A DNA stretch of 64,000 bases from Marinobacter sp. ANT_B65. GTDB taxonomy: Bacteria > Pseudomonadota > Gammaproteobacteria > Pseudomonadales > Oleiphilaceae. The stretch lies in NCBI RefSeq assembly GCF_002407605.1, contig NZ_NXGV01000001.1, positions 310,643-374,642 on the forward strand, written 5' to 3'. The stretch's first letter is position 1. Each line of letters opens with the position of its first letter. The notes beneath the pieces were generated by a model. The model was not told the origin of the DNA. It did not search any database and saw nothing but the letters and a program-made list of their open reading frames with translations. A program made the position numbers and the translations under genes. Shown here in pieces: positions 28,053 to 37,009 of the stretch.

Positions 28053-28232
28053 GTGAATTAACCGTACGGCATGCTAGCTAATATAGATGGATTAATTGGG
28101 AGGGCTGGCTACCCGGTGATTGCATCGGGTTACCCCCCCTTCCCGTTTGAAACAATTGACAGCTGAACCTAACCCGAACGAAAATAAAGTCAGTTAGACT
28201 TGGATGTCATTACATATCGCATGGAGGCTTTT
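28053..28232. other. Junction between the IS630 remnant and the unknown islet
   Basis: The stretch is AT-rich at first, then holds a hairpin ACCCG-N10-CGGGT (28110-28129) next to a C-run, and a TTGACA at 28156-28161 that could be a -35, with only a weak AT-rich -10 (AAAATA) 19 bases on. It is the only candidate promoter for the three unknown genes that follow. Confidence 0.35.
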
Positions 28233-28895
28233 GTGAGTAGTCCTGCTGTCGCATCTCGTTACGTTACCGCTGATTTTAAAAATGCCCCTTTGATCGCCTT
28301 GGCCGGTCTGATGGGCCTTAAGAATTATATAGCTGAAATCTCCAAAGCTCCGGAGGCTTATTCGCCGATCCTTTCGGGGATTGCGGTTTATCGGCACCTC
28401 CCTCCTGCTGAGCGCAAAAGTATTAACAATGCAATTTTAAACGACATTCCTCGCAGCAATCTTACGAGTCGTTTAATGGGACTAGTGAGTGATCAGAGTG
28501 TGCAACCTTATTGGTACATGTGGTCTCTCTCAGACGAGGAGGTGAAGGATTTTTTCACATACAGCTCAGCCACGGCAGCCATTACCGGTCAGTTTAATCC
28601 TCTGTCCGCCCCCGAAGCGACAGTCGCTACCTTAGCGGGTGCCGTCTACGCCATAGCTAAAGGAGGCCCGAGTGCCATTGTTTCCCAAGCGGTTGCATCG
28701 TTAAAAAGAAGCGAGCTTGTTATGGCTGTAGCGCGGCGCTTTGGCTTGGGCCCAGACGCCGTTAGGACCCTCGGTATTGCGGCTGTACCCGCGCTTATCG
28801 TGATTTCGGGCCTTAACATAATGGCGAAGAAACAATCTGTGCAAGCCAGGCGAGAGTTGGCTGCACGAGGACTCCTTGTTTATAGCGATCTATAG
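28233..28895 (+). CDS. Unknown protein A of the three-gene islet
   Basis: I do not recognise this 220-residue protein. The GTG at 28233 is preceded by GGAGG at 5 bases; in-frame TTG and ATG codons at 28200 and 28221 are alternatives. No signal peptide is seen at the N-terminus (VSSPAVASRYVTADFKNAP). Residues about 125-165 are Ala/Gly-rich (ATVATLAGAVYAIAKGGPSA) and residues about 180-200 form one hydrophobic segment (LGIAAVPALIVISGLNIM) followed by positive charges, so a C-terminal membrane anchor with the bulk in the cytoplasm is possible. It overlaps gene B by about 20 bases. Confidence 0.7.
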   Translation: MSSPAVASRYVTADFKNAPLIALAGLMGLKNYIAEISKAPEAYSPILSGIAVYRHLPPAERKSINNAILNDIPRSNLTSRLMGLVSDQSVQPYWYMWSLSDEEVKDFFTYSSATAAITGQFNPLSAPEATVATLAGAVYAIAKGGPSAIVSQAVASLKRSELVMAVARRFGLGPDAVRTLGIAAVPALIVISGLNIMAKKQSVQARRELAARGLLVYSDL

Positions 28896-29193
28896 CATGC
28901 TGGTCGTTCTTTTGCTGAGTGGCTTTGGCGGTTCTTTCCTTTACTACGCCATGTTAAGGGGTATTCAAGTGGGGACCCTCACGAAGAGCCTGATACTCTG
29001 GTCACGATGCGTTGCTGCGTGTGCTTTGATCTTTGCTGCATGTGCCAGCGTCATCGTCCAGTATTTTTTTGATGATGTATCGTACTTCCTGATTTTAGCG
29101 TTTTGGCCAGTATTCATACTCGCTCTTCAACCTGCCTACCATCTCATTGGTAGCGGCGTTCCTTCGGAGAAATTAGAGGAAAAACAGGAATGA
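28876..29193 (+). CDS. Unknown protein B of the islet, small membrane protein
   Basis: The 105-residue product is almost wholly hydrophobic with three segments: MLVVLLLSGFGGSFLYYAML, LILWSRCVAACALIFAACAS and YFLILAFWPVFILALQPAYH, then a short charged tail ending EKLEEKQE. The TTG at 28876 has GAGG 5 bases upstream; the ATG at 28897 is an alternative. It overlaps gene A at its start and gene C by ATGA at its end. No family recognised. Confidence 0.65.
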   Translation: MFIAIYSMLVVLLLSGFGGSFLYYAMLRGIQVGTLTKSLILWSRCVAACALIFAACASVIVQYFFDDVSYFLILAFWPVFILALQPAYHLIGSGVPSEKLEEKQE

Positions 29194-29633
29194 AAGTTGG
29201 CCTCAGTATTTCATTCCATAGTTTGCAGTTTCCCCGATCCGGCCGGCTCATCTTAGTTCTTGGAGGCTTACTTGCTTCTTTTGTGTCAGCAGCAACTGAG
29301 CCAAAGCTACCCTATGACGAACGATTGCTTCCGATAGCCACAACATTTTTGGACCTACAGCTATGCTCCAATTTCGCCGTCGAGTTTGAAGAAAATGAGA
29401 AGCTGGGTGGCCGCTACAGCTCAGCTGCTTGGGCCTTATATGATTACACTATTGAGCGGGGATGGAGCGAGGATCTGTTTTCGTCGGCTATGGTAGTCGC
29501 ACACGAGGCGAAATCTTTGCTTGAAGTTGCTAAGAGTGAAACAAGGGAAAGTTTTAATCGACGTAATTACTCGGGCAAGCCGTGTGATCAGGCGATGGAG
29601 CGAGCTGAAAACTACATTGAGAATAGTCGCTAA
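29190..29633 (+). CDS. Unknown protein C of the islet, predicted exported
   Basis: The 147-residue protein begins with basic residues and a hydrophobic stretch LILVLGGLLASFVSAATEP that looks like a signal peptide cut after VSA. The mature part of about 105 residues is helical and charged, with two cysteines (LQLCSNFAVEF near 70 and GKPCDQAMERA near 133) that could form a disulfide in the periplasm. Its ATG overlaps the stop of gene B, so the two are coupled. No family recognised. Confidence 0.65.
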   Translation: MKVGLSISFHSLQFPRSGRLILVLGGLLASFVSAATEPKLPYDERLLPIATTFLDLQLCSNFAVEFEENEKLGGRYSSAAWALYDYTIERGWSEDLFSSAMVVAHEAKSLLEVAKSETRESFNRRNYSGKPCDQAMERAENYIENSR

Positions 29634-29685
29634 ATAGAACTTCCTCCTGGGTGGCATAGCAAGAGTTAAAGAAAAACAAAGCGAT

Positions 29686-29925
29686 TCATGTCACCGTATG
29701 AAACCCCGCAACTGCAACAATCACCACCGGCGCCCAGAACTGTGCTATCAGCCTCCAGGCGCGCGGTGCGTGTTTCATTTCCATGAAGTGATCTACCAGC
29801 AGTAACGACTTCACGATGACCATTCCAAATACCAGCCAGGCCAGAAACTCAGGGCTTATGCCGGCCTCTAGGGCAATCACCGGCAGGGCGGTGCAAATCA
29901 TCAGTGCAAAATAAACCGTCAGCAT
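29686..29925 (-). CDS. norF: NorF-like, cytochrome oxidase subunit IV-type protein
   Basis: The 79-residue protein has three hydrophobic segments and the conserved centre MVIVKSLLLVDHFMEMKHAP, the pattern of the prokaryotic COX IV/NorF family. It follows norE by 12 bases and ends the norCBDEF set. NorF is thought to help NO reductase activity. The 3' end is 53 bases from the convergent unknown gene C, marking the islet border. Confidence 0.82.
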   Translation of the reverse strand: MLTVYFALMICTALPVIALEAGISPEFLAWLVFGMVIVKSLLLVDHFMEMKHAPRAWRLIAQFWAPVVIVAVAGFHTVT

Positions 29926-29937
29926 CGTCAGTTCTCC

Positions 29938-30531
29938 CTAAGCCACCACATAAAGCATTGGAAACATAAGTAACCAGACCAGGTCCACCATGTGCCAGTA
30001 CGAAGCACCCGATTCCATACCGTTCATATCCGAGCCGTCATAGTCCCCGTTACCTACTTTTACAGCAATCACGATCAGTACAACCTGCCCAAGAATCACA
30101 TGCATGAAATGAAAAAATGTCAGGAAGAAATAAAACATGAAGAAGGTGTCTGTACCGAGGTTATAGCCCTGACTGTAAAGGTTCACGTATTCATAGAGCT
30201 TCCCCACCGTGTAAATGCAAGAAACTGCAACCGCCAGCCAAAGGTGCCACTGCACGCCTGGGCGCCTCTCGCGAAGCTGGTGAACTGCAGTAGCAACCAG
30301 ATAGCTGGCGGTGATCAGTGCAGCGGTGTTCAGCAATCCGATCAAGGGATGCAGAACTTCTTTGCCGGCGTGAAAGGTGGCTGGGTCCATACTGCGGGCG
30401 ACCGCGAAACCAATAAACATGATGCCGAACACGGCCAGCTCGGCGAAAATGAAGATCCATACGGCGATATCGCCGGGGAGCTGGCGGGGGTGGGGTTCCG
30501 GGAAAAGGTTCTGTTTAGTCATATCGCTCAT
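29938..30531 (-). CDS. norE: NorE, cytochrome oxidase subunit III-like protein
   Basis: The 197-residue protein is a heme-copper oxidase subunit III homologue: IAVWIFIFAELAVFGIMFIG, five hydrophobic segments, FFMFYFFLTFFHFMHVILGQ and YWHMVDLVWLLMFPMLYV. NorE-type proteins are auxiliary to NO reductase. The start lies immediately behind the norD stop, so translation is coupled. Confidence 0.92.
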   Translation of the reverse strand: MSDMTKQNLFPEPHPRQLPGDIAVWIFIFAELAVFGIMFIGFAVARSMDPATFHAGKEVLHPLIGLLNTAALITASYLVATAVHQLRERRPGVQWHLWLAVAVSCIYTVGKLYEYVNLYSQGYNLGTDTFFMFYFFLTFFHFMHVILGQVVLIVIAVKVGNGDYDGSDMNGMESGASYWHMVDLVWLLMFPMLYVVA

Positions 30532-30532
30532 A

Positions 30533-32356
30533 TCAGTGCGTCAGGTTCAGATAGAGTTTTGGAAGTTGCAACGGCAGCTGTGCCGGATCGCGGATCACCA
30601 CGAAGTTGCTGCTGCCGAATACATAGGGCAGGTATTCGCTGGCGTCATCATCAATGGTGACGCAAAACGGTGTCAGTCCGGCTTTTTGGGCTTCCAGTAC
30701 GGCCATGCGGGTGTCTTCCACGCCGTATCGACCTTCGTAGATGTCCAGGTCATTCGGCTTGCCATCAGTTAGCAGCAGCAGAATTTTCTGGTGTTCGTGG
30801 CGCGCCTCTAGCAGCTTGGTTGCCTGGCGAATAGCAGCACCCATACGGGTATAGAAACCCGGTTCCAGTGCCTGAATGCGGCCCCGGGTGATGCTGGTGT
30901 AGGCCTCATCAAAGCCTTTCAGGTGATGAAATCGCACGTGGTCACGACGACGGGATGAAAACGCAAACAGCGCGAAGGGGTCGCGGCTGGCCTGAAGGGC
31001 TTCGCTGAGTAGTTGCAGGCCATCCCGGGCTACGTCGATGACCCGCTGATGGTTGTTGATATAGGTCTCGGTGGAGAGCGACACATCCGCCAGTACCAGA
31101 CAAGCAAGGTCACGCTGGCTTTGCTGGCAACGGCGGAACAGTTTCTGGTCGATCACTCCCTGGCCTTGCCGGTGTTGTACTTCCCGCTCAAGGCAGGCGT
31201 CAAGATCCAGCTCGTCACCGTCCAGCTGCCGCTTTTGCCATTGCTTGAGAGGTTTCAGGGCACTGAATTGACGCTGCAGCTGTTTGGCTGGTCGGCGCAG
31301 TGCCTCGGGCAGTTCTGCAGGCGTCGCGTCCTTTGCCAGCAGGGGTTGCAGACAGCAAAAGGCTTCGCGGTAGCTTTGGCTACGCCAATCCCATTCCGGT
31401 AAATGAATGCCCGGGCCGAGGCGCAGGTCGTCGTGCTCTTCCGAGGGCAGGTCCAGATCAAACTTGATCGCTGATGACGTTTCCTTGCGGTCGTTGGAAA
31501 CGGAGATCATGTCCATATCATCTGCAACGGCTTCGGCATCCTCCTCGTCGGTATCGTCGCCTGCCCGATCAACCGGAATGAAGTCGGTCCATGAGAACAG
31601 GCTTTCCAGACGGAAGATCATCAAGCCCTGATTGCGATCAAAGGCCTCCCCCCGCTCTGCCTGTTTGCGCTTGTTCTTCTTGGTAAGACCGCCTGGGCTG
31701 GACTGTGTCTCGTCATCGCCGGTGACCTGTCCGCTGGCTTTTCCTTGTTCCAGCGCCGGGTATAACCAGAGGATGACCGGCCAGGGATCGGTGTCGGCAG
31801 CGGGTAGGGCAGGGACGCTTCCTGGATGGATAAGCGCCTGGCGGATAGCCAGTTCGCGAGTGGCTTCCTGAGCGGTCAGACTTTCTGGTTCGGGGCGCCA
31901 GAACAAAACCTGTTGGACCAGGCGCTGGTAAACCTCTTCCAAACCTGGCCAGCGTGCGAGCACATCCTGCACCAGGGTCTGATTGCCGGTGAACCAATTG
32001 CGGTCAGGCGGAATCGGCGAAGCCGCGAGTGCAGCAAGCCAGATATAGAGGTCGCGGTTCAGCTGTCTGGAAGGGAATCGAGCAACTCGTTCCGGCAACC
32101 GCAGGTTTTGGTCGTCCCGCCAAGCCAGTTCAAACTTGCGATGTGTTCCTGCGAGTTTGTGCAAAAACTTCCGGCGCAGGCGAAAATGGCGGGGTTCTGC
32201 AGTCACCAGGCTGAGTGCCGGGTCGCCTCCGAATGCTCGAAACACTATGCCCAGGCTGCGGGCTTCGTCCTTTAGGTAAACGGCGTGCTCGGGGAATTCG
32301 CCCAGAGCCTGGCGGGTTATGTACTCATGCCATTTGTAGCCGACCCATTCTTCCAT
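30533..32356 (-). CDS. norD: NorD, VWA-domain NO reductase activation protein
   Basis: NorD and the NorQ ATPase together activate NorB by inserting its iron. The 607-residue protein has a long N-terminal region and a C-terminal von Willebrand A domain with the MIDAS motif LADVSLSTETY near residue 430 and LLLLTDGKPNDLDIYEGRYG near 540. GAAGGAGTTCGAG precedes the ATG. It lies behind norB with a 336-base gap. Confidence 0.94.
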   Translation of the reverse strand: MEEWVGYKWHEYITRQALGEFPEHAVYLKDEARSLGIVFRAFGGDPALSLVTAEPRHFRLRRKFLHKLAGTHRKFELAWRDDQNLRLPERVARFPSRQLNRDLYIWLAALAASPIPPDRNWFTGNQTLVQDVLARWPGLEEVYQRLVQQVLFWRPEPESLTAQEATRELAIRQALIHPGSVPALPAADTDPWPVILWLYPALEQGKASGQVTGDDETQSSPGGLTKKNKRKQAERGEAFDRNQGLMIFRLESLFSWTDFIPVDRAGDDTDEEDAEAVADDMDMISVSNDRKETSSAIKFDLDLPSEEHDDLRLGPGIHLPEWDWRSQSYREAFCCLQPLLAKDATPAELPEALRRPAKQLQRQFSALKPLKQWQKRQLDGDELDLDACLEREVQHRQGQGVIDQKLFRRCQQSQRDLACLVLADVSLSTETYINNHQRVIDVARDGLQLLSEALQASRDPFALFAFSSRRRDHVRFHHLKGFDEAYTSITRGRIQALEPGFYTRMGAAIRQATKLLEARHEHQKILLLLTDGKPNDLDIYEGRYGVEDTRMAVLEAQKAGLTPFCVTIDDDASEYLPYVFGSSNFVVIRDPAQLPLQLPKLYLNLTH

Positions 32357-32367
32357 CTCGAACTCCT

Positions 32368-32628
32368 TCAGGTCCGCTGTAGAGCGGATTTTCTGGCAAG
32401 CTGGTGGCTGGTCATTAATTGGTGGACAGGAATGAGAATGGTTTGCCGGCCGGGCTCGCCAGGTTGCCAGTGCGGCAGGCTGCTTTCCGGGTTGTCTTTT
32501 TGCACCTCACGGCAAGTGCTTGCACGTTGAAGGCACTGAGTACACGAAAATTCTGCGCGCTTGTGGCTGCGAGTGATCAGACGTTTGCTCTGGAGAGTAC
32601 CCTTGGGGTTCGCTTGCTGCACGGTCAC
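32368..32628 (-). CDS. Doubtful small cysteine-containing protein between norB and norD
   Basis: This 86-residue frame lies on the operon strand and fills most of the norB-norD gap. It has a CTQC-N6-C pattern (SCTQCLQRASTCREVQ) near residue 29 and no membrane segment. It ends 12 bases before norD. The ribosome site is poor and I know no family, so it may be chance. Confidence 0.25.
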   Translation of the reverse strand: MTVQQANPKGTLQSKRLITRSHKRAEFSCTQCLQRASTCREVQKDNPESSLPHWQPGEPGRQTILIPVHQLMTSHQLARKSALQRT

Positions 32629-32646
32629 AATTCAGGTCCGGGTAGG

Positions 32647-32673
32647 CAGGGCCGGAAACGGATTCCGGCCCTG
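32647..32673 (-). terminator. Hairpin downstream of norB
   Basis: CAGGGCCGGAA pairs perfectly with TTCCGGCCCTG around a 5-base loop, 20 bases past the norB stop. No T-run follows on the minus strand, so it is more likely a partial terminator or a processing/stability element that lowers norD expression relative to norCB. Confidence 0.6.
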
Positions 32674-32692
32674 TGGGGTTGCGATTGCTGGC

Positions 32693-34568
<1,876 letters not shown>

Positions 34569-34640
34569 TGATCTCTCTCCTTGGTCGTTATGGAATACCT
34601 GACTGCCCTACTAGGATATAAAGATGTATTTGTAATGCTG

Positions 34641-34654
34641 TTGATGATTATCAA
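34641..34654. promoter_or_regulatory. Perfect FNR/DNR box between norC and the AEC gene
   Basis: TTGATGATTATCAA matches the 10 fixed positions of TTGAT-N4-ATCAA exactly. It is 73 bases upstream of the norC start and 104 bases upstream of the divergent permease start, so it may control both. Confidence 0.85.
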
Positions 34655-34757
34655 TGATGCGGTGAAATCACACTATTGCGCCGGGGAGTTACCTCCAGAG
34701 GGGTAGGTGGTAGACTTCGCTCCCGGTTTTTCTTCAATTTGTCTGTTCGGAGTTGTC

Positions 34758-35675
34758 ATGGCCGCGGCGCTGGCATTGTTTATCAAGCTGCTTCCTCTTT
34801 ATGTCACCGTTGCCCTTGGCTGGGTAGCGGGTCGCTATCTCGACGCCAGCGGAAAACACATTGCGGGCATCATGCTCTACATTGTTACGCCGTCAGTTGT
34901 CTTCTCTGGAGTGATGGCAGCCCCTCTGTCTGCTGAAGTTATCTTCTTGCCCTTCCTGGTGTTCGGGCTGTCTTCGGTGCTGGGAATACTTCAGCTGAAA
35001 CTGGCCCGGCGCGTGATTACTGATGGCAGTGCCAGCATCATTCCTTTGTGCGTGGGCTCCGGTAATACAGGTTATTTCGGTGTGCCAGTGGCTTTGCTGC
35101 TGTTCGGTGAGGAGGGGCTTGGGCTTTATATCGTCTGTATGCTGGGCACCACCCTGTTTGAGAACTCGGTGGGTTTTTATCTGGCGGCCCGTGGGCGATA
35201 TGATCTGAAAGAATCTTTGTGGCGGGTTGTAAAGCTGCCTTCGGTATACGCTTTTCTGGCGGCTGTTACCCTTAATCTTTCGGGATTCAGTATCCCCGAT
35301 GTGTTTGTGCCGCTTTTCGACAACCTGCGCGGGGCATACAGCATTCTGGGGATGATGATCATTGGTATGAGCATTACCAGTTTCCGCGGCCTGGCTGGCA
35401 ACATGCGGTTTACGGCTCTGGCATTTTTCGGAAAATTTGTGATCTGGCCGCTGGTGGCAACGGCCTTCTGGTGGCTGGACTCACAGGTTCTGGGCATTTA
35501 TGACCCGGCGGTACACCAGGCTATCTTCCTTATATCCATTACCCCAATAGCGGCAAATACCGTTGTTATCGCAACCTTGCTGGACACCTCTCCACGGCAG
35601 GCGGCTGGAACTGTAATGCTGACCACACTCTTTGCGCTGGCGTTTATTCCAGTAATGATTTCACTGGCCTTTTAG
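34758..35675 (+). CDS. AEC (auxin efflux carrier) family permease
   Basis: The 305-residue protein has about ten hydrophobic segments with the AEC halves PLYVTVALGWVAGRYLDASG and LLDTSPRQAAGTVMLTTLFA, and the central SGNTGYFGVPVALLLFGEEG. The substrate is unknown; bacterial members move organic anions. I chose the ATG at 34758 behind CGGAGTTGTC; a GTG at 34707 is possible. It is divergent from norC and shares its intergenic region with the FNR/DNR box. Confidence 0.8.
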   Translation: MAAALALFIKLLPLYVTVALGWVAGRYLDASGKHIAGIMLYIVTPSVVFSGVMAAPLSAEVIFLPFLVFGLSSVLGILQLKLARRVITDGSASIIPLCVGSGNTGYFGVPVALLLFGEEGLGLYIVCMLGTTLFENSVGFYLAARGRYDLKESLWRVVKLPSVYAFLAAVTLNLSGFSIPDVFVPLFDNLRGAYSILGMMIIGMSITSFRGLAGNMRFTALAFFGKFVIWPLVATAFWWLDSQVLGIYDPAVHQAIFLISITPIAANTVVIATLLDTSPRQAAGTVMLTTLFALAFIPVMISLAF

Positions 35676-35688
35676 TGGTACAGGCACT

Positions 35689-35720
35689 GCTGCCGCTCAG
35701 GGGCTTTCGGCCCTGGCAGC
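35689..35720. terminator. Hairpin between convergent AEC and CDF genes
   Basis: GCTGCC pairs with GGCAGC, with an inner CAGGG/CCCTG stem around GCTTTCGG. It begins 13 bases past the AEC stop and runs into the 3' end of the CDF gene. No clear T-run. Confidence 0.4.
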
Positions 35721-36344
35721 ATTGCTGATCCGGCTTCGGGCTTCAGAAATGTCCTTGCGGGCATGGCGCACTACGCTGATTCCTGCTGTGACTGCCAGAG
35801 TTCCCATGATGGCGGCGACTATCAGGTCCGGCCAGGCGCTGTTTGTACCAAAAACGCCCAGGGCTGCGGCCATTACCGCCAGGTTGCTGATGGCATCGTT
35901 ACGACTGCATAGCCACACCGAACGCATGTCCGAGTCACCACTGCGAAACCGGAACAGCATAACTGCAACACTGACGTTGGCAACCAGTGCCAGCATGCCA
36001 ATCGTTCCCATGGTCAGGGGTTCCGGAATGGTGCCTTGCTCCATTACCCAGATGGCCCGGGCCCAGACGGCTATTCCGAAGGCTGTCATGGTAACGCCTT
36101 TCACCATGGCGGCGCGGCCCCTCCAGAGCATGCCCATCGAGAGTACAGAAAGCGAAAGAATGTAGTTGGCACTGTCACCAAAGAAGTCGATGGCATCAGC
36201 CATCAGCGATACAGAGCCGGATTGCAGACTGGCGATGCCCTCTACAAAAAACATGGCCAGGTTTACCAGCAATGCTATCCAGAGTGCGCGACGAAAACCC
36301 GGAGCCGGGAATTGCGGCTCGGGGCCGGAGCAACTGCATGCCAT
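35697..36344 (-). CDS. CDF-family cation transporter, short form
   Basis: The 215-residue protein has six hydrophobic segments with the CDF metal-site signature LMADAIDFFGDSANYIL in helix 2 and SRNDAISNLAVMAAA in helix 5, but no C-terminal cytoplasmic domain. The N-terminus MACSCSGPEPQ has two cysteines. Start at 36344: GAGGAG lies 6 bases upstream, whereas an ATG at 36350 directly abuts it. It is preceded by a MerR-type promoter and a MerR regulator gene, so it is a metal-induced exporter of, most likely, a divalent soft metal. Confidence 0.82.
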   Translation of the reverse strand: MACSCSGPEPQFPAPGFRRALWIALLVNLAMFFVEGIASLQSGSVSLMADAIDFFGDSANYILSLSVLSMGMLWRGRAAMVKGVTMTAFGIAVWARAIWVMEQGTIPEPLTMGTIGMLALVANVSVAVMLFRFRSGDSDMRSVWLCSRNDAISNLAVMAAALGVFGTNSAWPDLIVAAIMGTLAVTAGISVVRHARKDISEARSRISNAARAESP

Positions 36345-36371
36345 AAACATCTCCTCAACAGGTAGGTCTGT

Positions 36372-36402
36372 ATTAAAAACCCTATAGTAACTACAGGGTC
36401 AA
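36372..36402 (-). promoter_or_regulatory. MerR-type promoter of the CDF gene
   Basis: On the minus strand TTGACC (36402-36397) and TTTAAT (36377-36372) are 19 bases apart, the stretched spacing typical of MerR-activated promoters. The spacer carries the 21-base palindrome 36379-36399 with arms ACCCTRTAG/CTAYAGGGT, close to PbrR/CadR operators. Transcription would start about 20 bases ahead of the CDF start codon. Confidence 0.8.
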
Positions 36403-36431
36403 CACATGGATGGGGATGTTTTAGCGGCGCC

Positions 36432-36896
36432 TCAGGTTTTACCCGGCCGGTGGGTACCTGGAACGTGATTTTCATGGTTGGTGTGCCTGGATTTCAGACC
36501 CTTTATTTCGGTGTTGAGCCCATCCAGAATGCCGCACTCTTCAACAGTTCCTGCATCCGAGCAGGCTTTTTGCAGTTGTTGCAGCGTTATTTCCAGGGTT
36601 GCCAGTTCCTTCAACCGGTCACGCACGTGGTTCAGGTGGCGGGCCAGAAGATCGTCTACTTCCTGACAGTCGGCTTCCGGGGATTCCGATAGCCGGATCA
36701 GTTCGCGTATTTCACCCTGTGCCATGTCGAGGCTGCGGCAGCGCTTGATGAACAAAAGGCGGTCCAGATGCGAGGTACGGTAAGTCCGGTAACCATTGGT
36801 GTTGCGATCCGGCTCAGGGAGTAGGCCGATTTTTTCGTAGTACCGAATGGTTTCCGCGGGAACGCCCGAGATTTTTGCGAGTTCTCCGATTTTCAC
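36432..36896 (-). CDS. MerR-family metal regulator (CadR/PbrR type)
   Basis: The 154-residue protein has an N-terminal winged HTH (MKIGELAKISGVPAETIRYY), a coiled coil, and cysteines in the CadR/PbrR positions: ADCQEVDDLL near residue 77 and ACSDAGTVEECGIL near 111-119. These three cysteines bind Cd, Pb or Zn in the family. It lies 87 bases ahead of the CDF gene on the same strand, with the target promoter between them. Confidence 0.88.
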   Translation of the reverse strand: MKIGELAKISGVPAETIRYYEKIGLLPEPDRNTNGYRTYRTSHLDRLLFIKRCRSLDMAQGEIRELIRLSESPEADCQEVDDLLARHLNHVRDRLKELATLEITLQQLQKACSDAGTVEECGILDGLNTEIKGLKSRHTNHENHVPGTHRPGKT

Positions 36897-37009
36897 GTTC
36901 AGTTGCCTCTGTAGATGCCCGGGTAATGTTCAGGTTCGTCTCACAACGGGGTGGTGCATGTGGTAGCGTAAGGCTTTCGGAGATCTTTTCACAAGAAACG
37001 GAGGTTCAT

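Larger units (their letters stand above)
32357..32692. other. Spacer between norB and norD
   Basis: The gap holds the hairpin at 32647-32673 close to norB and a doubtful small minus-strand reading frame (32368-32628). No FNR-type box is seen, so norD probably depends on readthrough from the norC promoter. Confidence 0.5.

Noticed and set aside
28165..28199. ACCTAAC and GTTAGAC pair that resembles the ends of an integron attC site ahead of the unknown islet
   Set aside because: The two ends are only about 33 bases apart, shorter than known attC sites, the inner L boxes are missing, and there is no matching site behind the islet.
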